A stretch of DNA of 64,000 nucleotides from Burkholderiales bacterium. GTDB taxonomy: Bacteria; Pseudomonadota; Gammaproteobacteria; Burkholderiales; Burkholderiaceae. Position 1 is the first letter of the stretch. Every line of letters begins with the position of its first letter. Shown piece by piece: positions 61,427-64,000 of the stretch. The notes beneath the pieces are model-generated. The model searched no databases. It was not told where the DNA came from and saw only the letters and a program-made list of their open reading frames with translations. The stretch lies in the NCBI GenBank assembly GCA_026225235.1, contig JAMFSK010000197.1:62001-126000 (forward strand), in the 5' to 3' direction. The translations under genes and the position numbers were made by a program.

Positions 61427-62200
61427 ATGAAAAAACTCGCTCTGTGCCTTTCGCTCGCATTGGTCGCCTTCGGCGCCCAGGCCAAAGATTATTCGACGCT
61501 GCGTTTCGGGGTCGACGCCAGCTACCCGCCGTTCGAATCGAAGGCATCGAACGGTGACATCGTCGGTTTCGATATCGACCTCGGCAATGCTTTGTGCGCG
61601 AAGTTGAAGGCAAAATGCGTGTGGGTACCGCAAGACTTCGACGGCCTGATCCCCGCACTGAAGGCACGCAAGTTCGACGGCATCATCTCGTCGCTGTCCA
61701 TCACGGATGCGCGTGAAAAGGAAATCGCGTTCTCGGCCAAGCTGTTCGACGCGCCGGCACGCATGATCGCGAAGGAAGGTTCGTCGCTCAAGCCGACGCC
61801 TGAATCGCTCAAGGGCAAGCGCGTGGGTGTGGAGCAAGGCACCACGCAAGAAGCCTATGCGAAGGCACATTGGGCCCCGGCTGGCGTCACGGTCGTGCCC
61901 TACCAGGATCAGCAGCAAGTCTATGCCGACCTGATCGCGGGCCGCCTCGATGCCACGCTGCAGGACGAAGTGCAAGCTGACATCGGCTTCCTGAAGACCC
62001 CGCAAGGCAAGGGCTTCGCCTGGGCCGGCGAAGAAGTCAACGATCCGGTCACGATCGGTGCGGGCACGGGCATCGGCCTGCGCAAGGAAGACAAGGAACT
62101 CAAGACGAAGCTCGACAAGGCGATCGCCGAGATCCACACCGACGGCACGTACGACAAGCTGCAGAAGAAGTACTTCGACTTCAACATCTACACGAAGTAA
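61427..62200 (+). CDS. Basic amino-acid ABC transporter substrate-binding protein (HisJ/ArgT-like)
   Basis: A 257-residue periplasmic binding protein with signal peptide (KKLALCLSLALVAFGAQA). The family start LRFGVDASYPPFESKASNGD, FDIDLGNALCAKLKAKC, the ligand-loop FDGIISSLSITDAREKEIAFS and the end YDKLQKKYFDFNIY are present. It binds lysine, arginine, ornithine or histidine in relatives. It is the first gene of a hisJQMP-type set. A 16-base tandem duplication overlaps its stop codon. Confidence 0.9.
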   Translation: MKKLALCLSLALVAFGAQAKDYSTLRFGVDASYPPFESKASNGDIVGFDIDLGNALCAKLKAKCVWVPQDFDGLIPALKARKFDGIISSLSITDAREKEIAFSAKLFDAPARMIAKEGSSLKPTPESLKGKRVGVEQGTTQEAYAKAHWAPAGVTVVPYQDQQQVYADLIAGRLDATLQDEVQADIGFLKTPQGKGFAWAGEEVNDPVTIGAGTGIGLRKEDKELKTKLDKAIAEIHTDGTYDKLQKKYFDFNIYTK

Positions 62201-62226
62201 GCAAGGCGCGAAGTAAGCAAGGCGCG
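62195..62226 (+). repeat. 16-base tandem duplication across the binding-protein stop codon
   Basis: AAGTAAGCAAGGCGCG occurs twice in direct succession (62195-62210 and 62211-62226), so the final AAG-TAA is duplicated just after the stop. The first copy supplies the used stop; the second is non-coding. Confidence 0.9.
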
Positions 62227-62235
62227 ATGCCTCGC

Positions 62236-62259
62236 CGTCCGGCAAGCAGTTGCCGGACG
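62236..62259 (+). promoter_or_regulatory. Intergenic hairpin after the binding-protein gene
   Basis: CGTCCGGCAA pairs perfectly with TTGCCGGACG around a 4-base loop; there is no T-run after it. It may stabilise the upstream message, as in other operons where the binding protein needs more product. Confidence 0.55.
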
Positions 62260-62284
62260 CGGGCACGCGATCGGGCCCATCGAG

Positions 62285-62311
62285 CGGGCGGTGCCACACC
62301 GCCCGTTTCCT
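62285..62311 (+). terminator. Partial terminator before the permease genes
   Basis: CGGGCGGTG pairs perfectly with CACCGCCCG around a 3-base loop and is followed by TTTCCTT. It is a weak terminator that would lower permease expression relative to the binding protein. Confidence 0.55.
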
Positions 62312-62324
62312 TATAAGGTTTTCC

Positions 62325-63011
62325 ATGCTGGCAGGCTATGGCCCGCTGATCCTTCAAGGCACCTGGCAGACAATCCAGCTCTCGCTGCTGTCGCTGGTCG
62401 TGGCCTTCGTGCTCGGCCTCCTGGGCGCCGCGGCCAAACTGTCCAAAAGCGGCTTTCTGCGCGGCGCGGCGACCATCTATACGACGCTGATCCGCGGCGT
62501 GCCCGACCTGGTGCTGATGCTGCTGCTGTTCTTCAGCCTGCAGATCTGGCTCAACCAGCTCACCGATCTGCTCAGTCTCGACCAGATCGATATCAGTCCG
62601 TTTATCGCCGGCGTGATCACCCTCGGCTTTATCTACGGCGCCTATTTCACCGAGACGTTCCGCGGTGCGTTCATGTCAGTACCGCGCGGCCAGCTCGAGG
62701 CCGCCGCCGCCTACGGGATGTCGCGCTGGCAGACCTTCACACGCATCCTGTTTCCGCAAATGATGCGCTTCGCCCTGCCGGGCATCGGCAATAACTGGCA
62801 AGTGCTCGTCAAGTCGACCGCGCTGGTCTCGATCATCGGCCTCGCCGATGTCGTCAAGGCCACGCAGGACGCCGGCAAGGCGACCTTCGACATGTTCTTC
62901 TTCGTGATCGTGGCGGCGCTGGTCTACCTGGCCATCACCTCGATCTCCAACCTCGTGCTCATGTGGCTCGAGCGTCGCTACGCGACTGGCGTGCGCCGGG
63001 CACAGATATGA
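62325..63011 (+). CDS. Basic amino-acid ABC transporter permease (HisQ-like)
   Basis: A 228-residue permease with five hydrophobic helices and the EAA loop GQLEAAAAYGMSRWQTFTRILFPQM (about residues 122-146). The N-terminal helix region is QGTWQTIQLSLLSLVVAFVLGLLG. The ATG at 62325 gives the usual family start (MLAGYGPLILQG); the longer upstream frame is out of the family. It overlaps the hisM-like gene by four bases. Confidence 0.9.
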   Translation: MLAGYGPLILQGTWQTIQLSLLSLVVAFVLGLLGAAAKLSKSGFLRGAATIYTTLIRGVPDLVLMLLLFFSLQIWLNQLTDLLSLDQIDISPFIAGVITLGFIYGAYFTETFRGAFMSVPRGQLEAAAAYGMSRWQTFTRILFPQMMRFALPGIGNNWQVLVKSTALVSIIGLADVVKATQDAGKATFDMFFFVIVAALVYLAITSISNLVLMWLERRYATGVRRAQI

Positions 63012-63721
63012 TCCAGCTGATTCACGATTACTGGCGCGCCTTCCTCTTCACGGACGGCGAAAACATCACCGGCGTCGCGATCACGCTCTGGCTGCTGGTC
63101 ATCTCGGTGGGTATCGGCTTCTGCCTCTCGATTCCCCTTGCCGTGCTGCGCGTGTCGCCGAACCGCTGGGTCTCCGGGCCGGTCTGGCTCTACACCTATA
63201 TCTTCCGCGGCACGCCGCTGTATATCCAGTTGCTGCTGTTCTACACGGGCATCTACTCGCTGCAGGTGGTGCGGGCGCATGCGCCACTCGATGCGTTTTT
63301 CCGCAGCGGGATGAACTGCACGCTGCTCGCGTTCGCACTGAACACCTGCGCGTACACGACCGAACTGTTCGCTGGCGCCATCAAGGCGACGCCCTATGGT
63401 GAGGTCGAAGCCGCGCGCGCCTACGGCATGTCGCAATTCACCACGCTGCGGCACATCGTGATTCCCTCGGCGCTGCGCCGGGCCTTGCCGCTCTACAGCA
63501 ACGAAGTGATCCTGATGCTGCACGCGACCACGCTCGCCTTCACGGCGACCGTGCCGGACATCCTCAAGATTGCCCGCGATGCGAACTCCGCGACCTATCT
63601 GTCGTTCCAGGCGTTCGGCATTGCCGCCCTGCTCTATCTGGCCATTTCGTTCTCGCTAGTCGCGCTGTTTCGTCTGGCCGAGCGCCGCTGGCTGGCGTAT
63701 CTCGCGCCGCGGCGTCATTGA
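63008..63721 (+). CDS. Basic amino-acid ABC transporter permease (HisM-like)
   Basis: A 237-residue permease. The start at 63008 (MIQLIHDYWRAFLFTDGENI) overlaps the hisQ-like gene by four bases. It has five helices and the EAA loop GEVEAARAYGMSQFTTLRHIVIPSAL. RGTPLYIQLLLFYTGIY, seen near residue 75, is common in HisM/GlnP-type permeases. With HisQ it would form the heterodimeric channel. Confidence 0.9.
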   Translation: MIQLIHDYWRAFLFTDGENITGVAITLWLLVISVGIGFCLSIPLAVLRVSPNRWVSGPVWLYTYIFRGTPLYIQLLLFYTGIYSLQVVRAHAPLDAFFRSGMNCTLLAFALNTCAYTTELFAGAIKATPYGEVEAARAYGMSQFTTLRHIVIPSALRRALPLYSNEVILMLHATTLAFTATVPDILKIARDANSATYLSFQAFGIAALLYLAISFSLVALFRLAERRWLAYLAPRRH

Positions 63722-63741
63722 TTAACCCCGTCAGGATTGAT

Positions 63742-64000
63742 ATGGACAAACTGTTCGTCGACGACGTGTACAAGCAATACGGCGATCACCAGGTGCTCAA
63801 GGGGGTGTCGCTACGCGCACGCGCGGGCGATGTGATCAGCATCATCGGCTCGTCGGGCTCGGGCAAGAGCACATTTTTGCGCTGCATCAACTTTCTCGAG
63901 CAGCCGAACGCGGGTCGCATCTTCGTGAGCGGCGAGGAAGTGCGCACCCTCAAGGACCGCAACGGCGCCCTGAAAGTGGCCGACCCGCGCCAGTTGCAGA
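63742..64000 (+). CDS. Basic amino-acid ABC transporter ATP-binding protein (HisP-like, 3' partial)
   Basis: The first 86 codons of an ATPase, cut by the window end. It starts MDKLFVDDVYKQYGDHQVLKG and has Walker A IIGSSGSGKSTFLRCINFLE (near residue 35) followed by EQPNAGRIFVSGEEV. It lies 20 bases after the second permease and completes the importer. The end of the gene is not visible. Confidence 0.92.
   Translation, partial: MDKLFVDDVYKQYGDHQVLKGVSLRARAGDVISIIGSSGSGKSTFLRCINFLEQPNAGRIFVSGEEVRTLKDRNGALKVADPRQLQ

Noticed and set aside
1..64000. CRISPR arrays, tRNA, rRNA, insertion sequences, prophage
   Set aside because: No spaced direct-repeat array, cloverleaf or transposase-like frame was seen. 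The holin-like protein at 34.5 kb is a YqjE protein and not phage.

Overview
The window is GC-rich, densely coded DNA typical of a Burkholderiaceae chromosome (Burkholderia, Paraburkholderia, Caballeronia or a relative). This rests on protein family content, high third-position GC and gene neighbourhoods such as xdhC-add-guaD, pepN near fbp, and darP-mog divergent from pmbA. No database search was possible. I saw no tRNA, rRNA, insertion sequence, prophage or CRISPR array.

Layout. 1-3 kb: purine salvage and catabolism (xdhC, add, guaD), then a decayed efflux outer-membrane gene. 3.6-18.3 kb: ordinary housekeeping and accessory genes (DUF4136 lipoprotein, pepN, an ECF sigma factor with two DGPF proteins, fbp, a beta-lactamase-fold hydrolase, a DnaQ-like exonuclease, a nitroreductase, an outer-membrane protein, an MFS exporter). 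18.6-19.0 kb: a 53-codon gene between a near-perfect sigma-54 promoter and a terminator. 19.0-23.7 kb: a PaoABC-like periplasmic aldehyde oxidoreductase with a small membrane protein in front. 24.2-37.3 kb: a cluster of stress-type proteins (DUF2383, two BON proteins, YihY, hemerythrin, OtsA, small proteins, YqjD/YqjE). It holds a second type of rpoN locus and two sigma-54 activators, and I read sigma-54 promoter motifs in front of several of its genes. 37.5-46.5 kb: a two-gene ABC importer, a diguanylate cyclase, mog, darP, pmbA, folA. 46.6-57.0 kb: an export operon resembling the Pseudomonas Fap functional-amyloid system, flanked by two VpsR-like sigma-54 activators. 57.1-64 kb: thyA, an OmpR-family two-component system with a Spy/CpxP-like target, and a basic amino-acid ABC importer cut by the window end.

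How it fits together. The recurring theme is sigma-54. One RpoN paralogue, four AAA+ activators with intact GAFTGA-type loops, and five or six -24/-12 motifs lie within about 38 kb. The most striking unit is the Fap-like operon. Its gene order on the minus strand is two unknown secreted proteins, a small repeat protein, a large repeat protein, a stand-alone C39 peptidase, a FapE-like secreted protein, a coiled-coil plus beta-barrel FapF-like pore, then a regulator. A sigma-54 motif lies immediately before the first gene, and a second, paralogous regulator is divergent from it. The operon sits between thyA and folA, which looks like an insertion into a conserved folate neighbourhood. Function calls for this operon are by architecture and order, not by alignment.
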